From the NCBI RefSeq assembly GCF_013377855.1, contig NZ_JABXYJ010000003.1, positions 1 to 64,000 on the forward strand: a stretch of DNA of 64,000 bases, in the 5' to 3' direction. Below are positions 1-8,210 of the stretch, piece by piece. The notes beneath the pieces were generated by a model, which was not told where the DNA came from, did no database searches, and was given only the letters and a program-made list of their open reading frames with translations. The DNA comes from Cognatundibacterium oligocarboniphilum. GTDB taxonomy: Bacteria; Pseudomonadota; Gammaproteobacteria; Burkholderiales; Burkholderiaceae_D. Both the position numbers and the translations under genes were made by a program. Numbering within the stretch: the first letter of the stretch is position 1; the number at the start of each line of letters is the position of its first letter.

Positions 1-168
1 CGATCTGAAAAATCCATTCCGGCTGTCTCCTGTTACATTAAATACGGTAAAGCACGGTATGACGGGCACTGCCGGTCACGCCGTTGTGTTGCATTGCGGA
101 TCACAAAACCGATGTCATCCATGCTGCCTGTGCAGCCTCGCATTGCAGGGATGAGATCAATTCTGAAT

Positions 169-201
169 AAAAAAATGGCGGAACAGAGGGCGCTCCGCCA
201 T
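169..201 (-). terminator. Rho-independent terminator of the TonB-dependent receptor gene
   Basis: On the minus strand an 8-bp perfect stem (ATGGCGGA / TCCGCCAT, at 175-182 and 194-201) is followed by six T residues. It lies about 50 bases after the receptor stop codon at 249. Confidence 0.8.
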
Positions 202-248
202 ATCAAGGCTCACTCACAAGAAGCCGTTAAGACACAGGTTTCAACAAC

Positions 249-2912
249 TCAGATTTTTGCGCGGATACCAAAATAAATCTGGCGACCGTTTTTATAGAAC
301 GCACGAGGCTGATCTGGTGTTGTGGCATAAGACTTGAGCATAGGATTGTTCAGATCTTTTCCTTCGAGAGTCAGGCTGATGTTATCAGTCAGGTTGTATC
401 CCAGCGATGCCGAGATAGTACCGATAGCGTCCTGATAGATCGCAGAATTACGATCGAGACCATTCAGGAAAGCAGAGCGGTAGTTGTACTGAATACGTGC
501 ATTGAACTTGCTGTTTTCAAAATACGCACCGAGGTTGTACGAGTTTTTGGATGTGCCGACCATGCTGCAGTCACCGGTTGTCGCGCAGGCAGATCCCGGT
601 GCTTTACCGGTTTCTTTGCCATCTGCGTAAGTGTAGTTGGCAGTCACACCAAAGCCGTTACCGAAATCCTGGGTGTAAGCAAGCTCAAGACCCTTGACTT
701 CTGCAGTCGTGTTCAGCGCTGCACTCATCTTGTAGTCGGTATTGGCTTTCTGTGCGTAGTTATAGAAAGACTGTACGTAAGAACCATAAGTCACGTAGGA
801 GTCCATCGACATATTGAATACACCGAGAGACAACATGGACTTAGGTGCAAAGTACCATTCAATACCGGCATCAAAGTTATTGGAACGGATTGGCTTCAGG
901 TTAGGGTTACCACCGGAACCGGTCATCTGCGTATCGAGCAGGCTTAACGCTGCCAGCTGACCGAAGTCAGGACGCGCCATAGTACGGCTGACTGCAAAAC
1001 GGCCGACCACTTTGTCAGAGATATCCACACGGAAGTTTGCGCTTGGCAGGAAATCTGTGTAGGTATTTTCTGTCACGATCGGTGCCCAGACTGCATTCTG
1101 AGAACCATTCTCGACGTGCTCTTTGGTGCTGACAACCCGTACACCGAAATTGCCGGATACCCGCTCAGCATTGAAGTTAGCCATTGCATAGGCAGCCTGC
1201 ACATCTTCCTTCACACGGAATTCAGACTGATAAGCATGCGTATTGAAAGTCACATACTGATTTGCCCATGCTGTCACAGAGTCGCCCGTCAACGTCCAGG
1301 TGCCGTTCAACACATTCGGCAGGCTGGAATTGAGTGTTGTCACGCCGTTTGGCGCGCTGGATGTCAGTGTGCCGGCAGCGGCAACAGTACCAGCCAGGTT
1401 CGTCAGATTACGTTCATGGGAGGCAAAGCGCGCACCGAATTTGATACTGTGCAGCACGTCATTACCGGTCTTGAACAAACCATCAAACTGGCCGTAGGAT
1501 TCTTTATCTGTCGCCGTCACATCCGAAGCCCAGCCACCGATAGGGTTATTCGGACGGAAGGTCAGCTGATTAGAACCCGGCACGATGATCTGTGCGGGCT
1601 GACTCAGGCCATACACGGAAATGCTGCCGCCAGAATAGGCATTCCAGACTTCATAACCGATATCGCGTGTATAACCGGTGCCTTTTGTCTGCCCCACTTT
1701 ACCGGTGAAAGACAGATCTTTGTTTGCCTTGTAAGAGACATCCAGATTGACAAAACGGGAATCACTGTAAGAACCCGGACGAACAGCGATATCCTGTACC
1801 GTTGTGGACATCGAGGAGCAATCCAGTCCGCTCGGGCAGGTGTTCGGCAGCGTCAGCGATGTGATGGTGTTGCCAACGATAGTCCAGGCAGATGGTGCTA
1901 CGCCGTTTTTACCGGACCAGCCATTCGTCATTGCCGAATAGGGCGCAAACATCATGTTGCGGTTAACATTCGATGCTTCCAGCTTGGAGTAAAAACCGCT
2001 CAGATCAAACATCAGATCCGGATTGATCTTGTACTGCAGGTCCATCATGCCACCCTTGGTTTCGCGCTCTTGCGAAAACTGGGCAGTACCGGTCAGCAGA
2101 GAGATATTCTTGCCAAGCACTTCCGGATGCGCCTGCACCCAGCCTGAGCCGTCATAGCCAGGCACCATTTTGTCCCACCACAGGAATTCCTGGCCATCGC
2201 GCAGCAGCGAACGCTTCTGGTCGAATGCCTGCACCATGATGCCCATGCTGTTATCGTCATTTTTCCAGTTCACCAGACCGCTGAGTTGCGCATTGTTTTT
2301 ACCGGACAGGCTGGAACGCACACCTTCCACGGAACCCATTGCGGACAGTTGCTGCTTGAAGTCCAGCGGCTTGCGGGATTCAATGTCTACGCTACCGGCA
2401 GCACCACCTTCAATCAGATCGGCCTGAGAGGATTTATGCACCGTCACGCGGCCAATCAGTTCAGAAGGAAACAACGAGTAGCTGACGCTGCGGCCACCGC
2501 CGGAGATATTGGCCGCATACCAGTCACCACTCGATACTGTGTGGCCGTTGAAGGTAGTCAGCGTCAGTGCAGATGGCGTGCCGCGCAGGGAAACACGGTC
2601 GTTTTCACCGAATCCGCCTTCGGTACCGCCAGCAGTCGCAACGTTTACGCCGGGAATGCGCTGCAGCGAATCTGCCACATTTTTATCGGGCATCTTGCCC
2701 ACGTCTTCTGCCGTAATCACCTCAACCAGCGACTCCGCATTCCGCTTCTGATTGATCGATTGTTGAAGCGAAGCACGAATACCGGTCACAACCACTTCCT
2801 GCGGCGTGGACTGATCCGCCTGCTGCGCCTGCGCCGACATGGATGCGCCCAGGACCAACAGCGCCACTGCTGACGCGATGGGCGTCAAACCAGGTTTTGA
2901 ATTATGTTTCAT
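249..2912 (-). CDS. TonB-dependent outer-membrane receptor
   Basis: An 887-residue outer-membrane receptor that should import a substrate using energy from TonB. Residues 1-29 form a Sec signal peptide ending in AQA. A TonB-box-like stretch (EVVVTGIRAS, about 39-48) is followed by the plug domain (about 50-170, with IPGVNV and VSLRG) and a long beta-barrel that ends in an amphipathic strand at the C terminus. The sequence style (VVVTGIRASLQQSINQKR, MPDKNVADSLQRIPGV) matches the large receptor subfamily (TIGR01782-like) often linked to carbohydrate or other organic nutrients rather than to classical siderophores. No transporter, hydrolase or sigma/anti-sigma pair lies next to it, so the substrate cannot be inferred from context. 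It has its own terminator and a long upstream region with candidate operators. A TonB protein is encoded at 59877-61871, but no link to this receptor is shown. Confidence 0.93.
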   Translation of the reverse strand: MKHNSKPGLTPIASAVALLVLGASMSAQAQQADQSTPQEVVVTGIRASLQQSINQKRNAESLVEVITAEDVGKMPDKNVADSLQRIPGVNVATAGGTEGGFGENDRVSLRGTPSALTLTTFNGHTVSSGDWYAANISGGGRSVSYSLFPSELIGRVTVHKSSQADLIEGGAAGSVDIESRKPLDFKQQLSAMGSVEGVRSSLSGKNNAQLSGLVNWKNDDNSMGIMVQAFDQKRSLLRDGQEFLWWDKMVPGYDGSGWVQAHPEVLGKNISLLTGTAQFSQERETKGGMMDLQYKINPDLMFDLSGFYSKLEASNVNRNMMFAPYSAMTNGWSGKNGVAPSAWTIVGNTITSLTLPNTCPSGLDCSSMSTTVQDIAVRPGSYSDSRFVNLDVSYKANKDLSFTGKVGQTKGTGYTRDIGYEVWNAYSGGSISVYGLSQPAQIIVPGSNQLTFRPNNPIGGWASDVTATDKESYGQFDGLFKTGNDVLHSIKFGARFASHERNLTNLAGTVAAAGTLTSSAPNGVTTLNSSLPNVLNGTWTLTGDSVTAWANQYVTFNTHAYQSEFRVKEDVQAAYAMANFNAERVSGNFGVRVVSTKEHVENGSQNAVWAPIVTENTYTDFLPSANFRVDISDKVVGRFAVSRTMARPDFGQLAALSLLDTQMTGSGGNPNLKPIRSNNFDAGIEWYFAPKSMLSLGVFNMSMDSYVTYGSYVQSFYNYAQKANTDYKMSAALNTTAEVKGLELAYTQDFGNGFGVTANYTYADGKETGKAPGSACATTGDCSMVGTSKNSYNLGAYFENSKFNARIQYNYRSAFLNGLDRNSAIYQDAIGTISASLGYNLTDNISLTLEGKDLNNPMLKSYATTPDQPRAFYKNGRQIYFGIRAKI

Positions 2913-3274
2913 TTACTCCCCCAAGATTTTCTAAATCAATTTCAGTCTGCTGATAACCGATTGCAGCCAACATCAGAACTGATCTCTCACCGATTAAAAA
3001 ATACCAACGCTTTACCACAAAAAAAATCCACTTCAAATCCACTTTTGCTGAATATCCATGGTCTTACTTTTGCCGTCACTGACTTCCTGAGCATACTGAA
3101 AGCCAGCGGATACAACGGGTACAGGTACTGCAAAATCCCCTTCAGAGAAAAGAACATCACAGCATCAGGCAGGCTGTTTAATTATTGTCACTCCACCCTT
3201 CCCCTGTTTTCTGAAGCCCCCCTGAATCATCGTGAAACTGACCGGTGATATTCAGAAAACATCGGATGAGGCTC

Positions 3275-3303
3275 ACTTTAAGTAGCCCAAAAGTGGTTGT
3301 CAA
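3275..3303 (-). promoter_or_regulatory. Candidate sigma-70 promoter for the TonB receptor
   Basis: On the minus strand a perfect -35 TTGACA (3303-3298) is followed after 17 bp by TAAAGT (3280-3275, 4 of 6 matches to TATAAT). Transcription would start near 3268 and give a leader of about 355 nt. The repeats at 3305-3345 abut the -35 on its upstream side. Confidence 0.5.
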
Positions 3304-3304
3304 G

Positions 3305-3345
3305 CGGTATCTACGTGGTATTAACAATGCCAATATTGGTATTAA
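3305..3345. repeat. Operator-like repeats upstream of the TonB receptor promoter
   Basis: TGGTATTAA occurs twice (3316-3324 and 3337-3345) exactly 21 bp, or two helical turns, apart. A third partial GGTAT lies at 3306-3310, 11 bp before the first full copy. The second copy overlaps a palindrome centred on CCAATATTGG (3330-3339; 18-bp imperfect palindrome 3326-3343). The regular spacing directly upstream of the -35 suggests a transcription-factor site. No regulator gene is adjacent. Confidence 0.45.
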
Positions 3346-3818
3346 TTATATGCCTCAAATAACATCAATAACCCCTTGTTTTAATTTAATTATTTTGTAA
3401 ATTTTTAATTTTCATTTTCCAAGTGGTCTGTTTAGTTTTTCCAACAGATGGGTATCCATAGACATCCGCTGCATATCACCTGGCGGCATTTCTGCTGCAT
3501 GTCCGGCGAACAGCAAAAACCTTGGCTGCCACACGAATAACGGTGTGCCCAAAGGTAGTATGCAAGTCGGCGGCAGAACGATTTGCGCACCGTGCCGGCA
3601 AATGTCCGGACTCATGCCATGAGAAAAATTTTGTAGTGAAAGAGGACTGCGCCACGACCCATCAGGAAAGCTTCAGAGCACCTATATGGCATTTATATTT
3701 CAAGTGGCATTAATGTGTTTTTGCAGATTCACTGCAAATCAATCTGACAGAATCTGCATCATGAATGCGCTCTCGGTTACACTGAAACTGAAACAGGACT
3801 TTTATCAGAGATAACATC

Positions 3819-4565
3819 ATGCCCATTCACTATCTGGCGAAACTGACCTCTCCGAAACGCACCCCGCAATCCAATATGCATCTGGGCATTACGCTCGCAT
3901 TTGTTGCCGGCGCCATAAACGCCGGTGGTTTTCTGGCGGTCGGACAATACACTTCCCACATGACCGGCATGCTTTCCAGTGCAGCGGACGATCTGGCACT
4001 GGGCAGGCTGATGCCGGCGTTTGCCGCCCTGTTTCTGCTGGTGACCTTTGCATGGGGTGCTGCCTGCACGGCCCTGATGGTGAATTACGCCAGACGCAAC
4101 CACCTGCGCTATCTGTACACGCCGGTACTGTTGCTGGAAGCGACACTGCTGCTGGTTTTCGGTCTGGTCGGCACGCGCCTGCAGGAGCATGCTGTGGTCA
4201 CCGTTTCATTCACCGCAGTCTTACTGAGCTATCTGATGGGTTTGCAAAATGCGCTGATCACTAAAATTTCCAGCGCTGAAATACGCACTACACATGTGAC
4301 GGGTCTGGTAACGGATATCGGGATCGAACTTGGAAAACTGATTTACTGGAACAAGAACAAAGATGAATTTCATCCTGAGCAGGAAATCGGCGCCAATATG
4401 CAAAAGCTGCGTTTGCATCTTCGCCTGGTCATCGCCTTTTTTGCAGGCGGCGTACTGGGAGCGACCGGGTTCAAGCATCTGGGATTTATCTCCACGCTGC
4501 CATTAGCCATCGTACTGATTATTCTGTCGCTGGCACCCAGTATCAAGAAGCAGCTCTATACCTGA
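3819..4565 (+). CDS. DUF1275 (YoaK-type) integral membrane protein
   Basis: A 248-residue inner-membrane protein of the DUF1275/YoaK family, whose biochemical role is not established. About six hydrophobic segments are visible, starting with GITLAFVAGAINAGGFLAVG at about residue 28. The family signature follows directly (YTSHMTGMLSSAADDLALG), with a second family-type segment near LLSYLMGLQNALITKISSAEIRTTHVTGLVTDIGIELG in the middle. A charged loop (WNKNKDEFHPEQE) precedes the last two membrane segments. It stands alone between the receptor and a convergent small gene, so context gives no functional clue. Confidence 0.88.
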   Translation: MPIHYLAKLTSPKRTPQSNMHLGITLAFVAGAINAGGFLAVGQYTSHMTGMLSSAADDLALGRLMPAFAALFLLVTFAWGAACTALMVNYARRNHLRYLYTPVLLLEATLLLVFGLVGTRLQEHAVVTVSFTAVLLSYLMGLQNALITKISSAEIRTTHVTGLVTDIGIELGKLIYWNKNKDEFHPEQEIGANMQKLRLHLRLVIAFFAGGVLGATGFKHLGFISTLPLAIVLIILSLAPSIKKQLYT

Positions 4566-4617
4566 CGCAACAAACAGGTGATCCAGCGCAGCCTCTGGTA
4601 CTACGAAAAACACCCAT

Positions 4618-4646
4618 AAAAAAACGCCTGCATCCCGGCAGGCGTT
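4618..4646 (-). terminator. Terminator of the 4692-5003 gene
   Basis: A 9-bp perfect stem (AACGCCTGC at 4623-4631, GCAGGCGTT at 4638-4646) is followed on the minus strand by seven T residues (the A run at 4618-4624). It lies between two convergent genes. No T run follows on the plus side. Confidence 0.8.
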
Positions 4647-4691
4647 CAGTTAGTGGCGGCAGACTGATAAGCGCGTCGCCCCGCCTTCGTT

Positions 4692-5003
4692 TCAGAAGGA
4701 AGGTAAATCAGCCAGACGCGGACGACCATCTGCCGGTTCTAGATCCAGCCCCTGCATGCCGTCGGCATACCTTACTCCTGTGACTTTAGGTCCCAGTACA
4801 ATGCCCTGATCTCCATTCAGTTTGATGATGACTTCATCACCGTTCGCAATGGTATTGAGCACTGTTCCGACATCCACTTCCTGCGGCTCATCCACCATCG
4901 CAGGCGGCATCACCTGTCCGCCTTTACTGCGCCCCCAACGTACTCTGGCAACACGTTCACCACTCTCATCAAACCGGACTGCCTCAATAAAAAATAATGC
5001 CAT
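4692..5003 (-). CDS. Small hypothetical protein, weakly DUF3892-like
   Basis: A 103-residue soluble protein without signal peptide or membrane segment. The start (FIEAVRFDESGERVARVRWG) and the end (PADGRPRLADLPSF) recall the short DUF3892 family, in which an AVR...G opening and an LxxLPxF ending are typical. This is a weak, by-eye match and the function is unknown. The gene has its own terminator just downstream and an AGGAGG-like ribosome site before the start (gcaaggaggttcatc on the minus strand), so it is very probably translated. It is not tied to its neighbours. Confidence 0.65.
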   Translation of the reverse strand: MALFFIEAVRFDESGERVARVRWGRSKGGQVMPPAMVDEPQEVDVGTVLNTIANGDEVIIKLNGDQGIVLGPKVTGVRYADGMQGLDLEPADGRPRLADLPSF

Positions 5004-5180
5004 GATGAACCTCCTTGCCTGTTTTCAGAAAAAGTACCCAAAGCGGATTGGCATGAAATAGCCTGCTGTGAAAATATGACCAGGCTATGACATGCTGGCA
5101 GCAAAAAACTGTGCCGCACTCAATGCATAGTAGCAAAGAAAAACAAATTTTGAAGCGCATTCTATAAGCCCAGTCAGCAA

Positions 5181-5214
5181 GCGGCCCGCAGCGAAAAACT
5201 CCTCTGCGGGCCGC
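5181..5214 (-). other. Strong hairpin after prfC
   Basis: An 11-bp perfect inverted repeat (GCGGCCCGCAG at 5181-5191, CTGCGGGCCGC at 5204-5214) with a 12-nt loop starts about 35 bases after the prfC stop. No T run follows on either strand, so it is a 3'-end stabiliser or a non-canonical terminator rather than a standard one. Confidence 0.55.
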
Positions 5215-5250
5215 ATGGAAAGCCGCAGATGCTGCGGCACATTGTCAGGG

Positions 5251-6936
5251 TTATGCCAGTTTTGCCGCGTGTTCCCGTGTGGCATGGAACACTACGCCGG
5301 GCCAGCGTTCCTGAGTCAGTTTCAGATTGACGCCGGACGTCGCCAGATATGCCATATTACCTGCTGCATCGTAAGCAAGATTGGCACCTGCGCTGGATTT
5401 CTCGAAGTCCGCCAGCATCTTCTTGTCATCGCAGGTGATCCAGCGTGCACTGGAAATGCTGGTGCCTTCAAACACTGCGTCGACGCCGTATTCATTTTTG
5501 AGGCGGCTGGCAACCACTTCAAACTGCAGCACGCCGACCGCTCCCAGAATCAAATCACTGCTGACCACCGGCTTGAAGACCTGCACCGCACCTTCCTCCC
5601 CCAGCTGCTGCAAGCCTTTTTGCAATTGTTTGATCTTCAGCGGATTGAGGATGCGTGCAATCCGGAAAAAATCCGGGGCAAAGTAAGGAATGCCGGTAAA
5701 TTGCAGCATCTCACCTTCCGAAAAACTGTCGCCGATCTGCATGTTGCCATGATTCGGCAAACCGATAATGTCGCCTGCATACGCCTCTTCCACCTGTTCG
5801 CGGGAAGACGCCATGAACGTCACCACGGATGAGACCTTGATATCGCGGTTCAGACGCAGATGTTTCAGCTTCATGCCACGCTCAAAGCGACCGGAACAGA
5901 CGCGCAGAAAGGCAATGCGGTCACGGTGCGCCGGATCCATATTGGCCTGGATTTTAAACACAAAACCAGAGAAAGCCTGCTCATTCGGCTCGACTGCCCG
6001 CACTGTCGCATCGCGGTCGCGCGGCGGCGGCGCCCAGTCCAGCAGCGCATTCAGAATTTCGCGCACACCGAAATTATTAATCGCCGATCCGAAAAATACC
6101 GGCGTCTGGACACCTGCCAAAAAATCTTCAAGACTGAACGGATGCGACGCACCATGCACCAGTTCCACTTCCATTTTCAGTTGATCCATTTCCAGCGGGA
6201 ACATTTCCTGCAAGCGCGGATGATCAATCCCTTTGATGACTTCAAATTCCTGATCGGCGCGTTCGCTGCCCGGTGTGAACAGCAGGATTTCGTCTTTCAG
6301 AATGTGGTACACACCACGGAAATTTTTACCCATGCCGATCGGCCATGTCACCGGTGCGCACTGAATCTTCAGTACAGACTCCAGCTCATCGAGCAACTCC
6401 AGCGGATCGCGGGTTTCCCGGTCCATTTTGTTGACGAAAGTGATGATCGGCGTGTTACGCATGCGGCAGACGTTCAGCAGCTTGATGGTCTGCTCTTCCA
6501 CGCCCTTGGCGGCATCAATCACCATCAACGCAGAGTCCACGGCAGTCAGCACGCGGTAGGTGTCTTCCGAAAAGTCCTGGTGACCCGGCGTATCGAGCAG
6601 ATTCACCACGTGATCACGGTATTCAAACTGCATGACCGACGACGCAACCGAAATACCGCGCTGCTTTTCAATCTCCATCCAGTCTGATGTGGCATGACGC
6701 CCGCTTTTACGCGCTTTCACGGTTCCCGCCAGTTGAATCGCGCCAGAAAACATCAGAAGCTTTTCTGTCAGGGTGGTTTTACCCGCATCCGGGTGGGAAA
6801 TAATGCCGAAAGTACGGCGTCTTGCGACCTCGCGGCGGATCAGGTCTTTCGACGGTGCATGGGAAGGCGCGGAAGGCGCAACTGTCTCCGCTGCAGATTC
6901 AGGAGTATCATCAGGAGATTCGTGAGTGGTGTTCAT
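5251..6936 (-). CDS. prfC: Peptide chain release factor 3 (RF3)
   Basis: A GTPase that removes RF1/RF2 from the ribosome after peptide release. It is 561 residues long, against about 529 in Escherichia coli; the excess is an acidic Ser/Pro/Ala-rich N-terminal extension (residues 1-30) before the conserved [22 protein letters not shown]. The P-loop is at about 47-55 (SHPDAGKTT), followed by G2 (RGISVASS), G3 (DTPGHQDF) and G4 (NKMD). The elongation-factor domain II and RF3 C-terminal domain follow ([22 protein letters not shown]). The extension could be an overlong start call, but no internal ATG precedes the conserved core closely enough to replace it. It is monocistronic by context; a TATAAT-like -10 is visible on the minus strand near 7005. 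Confidence 0.96.
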   Translation of the reverse strand: MNTTHESPDDTPESAAETVAPSAPSHAPSKDLIRREVARRRTFGIISHPDAGKTTLTEKLLMFSGAIQLAGTVKARKSGRHATSDWMEIEKQRGISVASSVMQFEYRDHVVNLLDTPGHQDFSEDTYRVLTAVDSALMVIDAAKGVEEQTIKLLNVCRMRNTPIITFVNKMDRETRDPLELLDELESVLKIQCAPVTWPIGMGKNFRGVYHILKDEILLFTPGSERADQEFEVIKGIDHPRLQEMFPLEMDQLKMEVELVHGASHPFSLEDFLAGVQTPVFFGSAINNFGVREILNALLDWAPPPRDRDATVRAVEPNEQAFSGFVFKIQANMDPAHRDRIAFLRVCSGRFERGMKLKHLRLNRDIKVSSVVTFMASSREQVEEAYAGDIIGLPNHGNMQIGDSFSEGEMLQFTGIPYFAPDFFRIARILNPLKIKQLQKGLQQLGEEGAVQVFKPVVSSDLILGAVGVLQFEVVASRLKNEYGVDAVFEGTSISSARWITCDDKKMLADFEKSSAGANLAYDAAGNMAYLATSGVNLKLTQERWPGVVFHATREHAAKLA

Positions 6937-7160
6937 TGATGCCGCAAAAATGAGGAAAAAACGTGCAAGTTTAGCGTTTATTGGAAGGGAAGTCGAATTA
7001 CCATTATAATAATGACATGTTCACTGGAACCAAGCCGGGAAATGTCGATCAGAACATCGCCTGTCCCTGACTCTAGCACGGCGGGTATCGTTAATGTCCA
7101 TCCATCGTATTGTCATGTGGCACGGCTAACATGGTCATTTTCTCAGCTCATTACTCAATT

Positions 7161-8174
7161 ATGAAAAAGCTTTTCATCTCCCTTGTCATGACAGCTGTTA
7201 CAGCTGTGCCTCAAACCGGTTTTGCCTGGGGGGCAGACGGCCACCAGTCGGTCGGTGCGATTGCCGACACATTGTTATCCGGTACCAGAGCAGGCGCCCA
7301 GATCAGGGCGTTACTGGGTGAGCAGACACTGGAAAAAATGTCGGTCTGGGGGGATTGCGTCAAGGGGATTGCGCCGGAAAAAGATTTTTCCTACACCTCG
7401 GCTGGCCGCTATCCCGAATGCGCACCGTTTGAAACAGCAAACGGCATTGCCGCCATGGCAGATTACGTCCGGCGCAATAACACCGCATGCAATCCGGCGG
7501 CTGACGAAGAAACCTGCCACAAGCAATATCACTATGCCGACGTCGCCTTGCAGCATGAGCATTACAAAACCGGTTATGTCGGCACCAGTGACCACGATAT
7601 AGTTCATGCGATCCGCGCTGCAGCGCTGGTATTGCAGGGTAAGGAAGCGCCAGCTCCGTTCTCTTTCAAGGACAAGCAGGAAGCACTGGCTTTGCTGACG
7701 CATTACATCGGCGACATTCATCAACCGCTGCACGTCGGCTCCGTGTTTCTGGACGCCAGTGGCAATCTGGTGAATCCGGATGATGCTGGTTATGACCACA
7801 GCAACAATACCGTTGGCGGCAACGCGCTGCAATGTCCATGCGGGAATCTGCACTCATTGTGGGACGACCTGCCGCTGCCATACAAACGGGGCCGGATGAA
7901 CGAAGCGCTGGTCAAAAAAGCGCGTCTGGTTCCGCTGGCGCAGGGATCGCTGGAACAGTTACCGGCAGCCTGGGCCGATGATGCCATCCGTGATGCCAGA
8001 AAACTGTTTGCCGGCACGCAATTCAGCAAGAGCACGCCCAGTTCACGCGGCAGCAACTGGTCCATCGCTCTGCCGCTGGAATATGAAAAAACCATGGTCT
8101 CCATGAAAGAAGACGCACTGGCCCGCGCCGGCGCGCATCTGGCGCAGATTCTGCAGGCAATCTGGCCGGAATAA
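7161..8174 (+). CDS. Secreted S1/P1-type nuclease
   Basis: A zinc-dependent nuclease of the S1/P1 family, which degrades single-stranded nucleic acids outside the cytoplasm. I take the start at 7161 (MKKLFISLV), because it gives a clean signal peptide of 22 residues ending in GFA. The mature protein then begins with Trp, whose amino group and carbonyl bind zinc in this family (WGADGHQSVGAIAD). Other zinc-ligand motifs are HYIGDIHQPLHVG in the middle and GGNALQCPCGNLHSLWDD further on. At 337 residues it is of normal family length. Several cysteines suggest disulphides in the periplasm. It is followed 36 bp later by sppA on the same strand, so co-transcription is possible. Confidence 0.93.
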   Translation: MKKLFISLVMTAVTAVPQTGFAWGADGHQSVGAIADTLLSGTRAGAQIRALLGEQTLEKMSVWGDCVKGIAPEKDFSYTSAGRYPECAPFETANGIAAMADYVRRNNTACNPAADEETCHKQYHYADVALQHEHYKTGYVGTSDHDIVHAIRAAALVLQGKEAPAPFSFKDKQEALALLTHYIGDIHQPLHVGSVFLDASGNLVNPDDAGYDHSNNTVGGNALQCPCGNLHSLWDDLPLPYKRGRMNEALVKKARLVPLAQGSLEQLPAAWADDAIRDARKLFAGTQFSKSTPSSRGSNWSIALPLEYEKTMVSMKEDALARAGAHLAQILQAIWPE

Positions 8175-8210
8175 TTCCGCCCGCAACCGTTTAACTCATC
8201 AAGGAAAGCT

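Larger units (their letters stand above)
2913..3818. other. 906-bp non-coding region between the TonB receptor and the DUF1275 gene
   Basis: An AT-rich divergent intergenic region. It holds a minus-strand promoter-like pair (3275-3303) with repeats just upstream (3305-3345), which leaves a leader of about 355 nt before the receptor start. Short open frames on both strands (2904-3248 plus, 3412-3615 minus) show no family resemblance and have biased composition, so I do not call them genes. Confidence 0.6.

Noticed and set aside
1116-2147. A 343-codon plus-strand open frame inside the TonB receptor gene
   Set aside because: Antisense shadow rich in Arg, His and Cys. The receptor on the other strand explains the sequence.
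2904-3248. A 114-codon plus-strand open frame in the receptor upstream region
   Set aside because: No resemblance to a known family, no ribosome site, and it starts inside the receptor start region; more likely part of the leader/promoter region.
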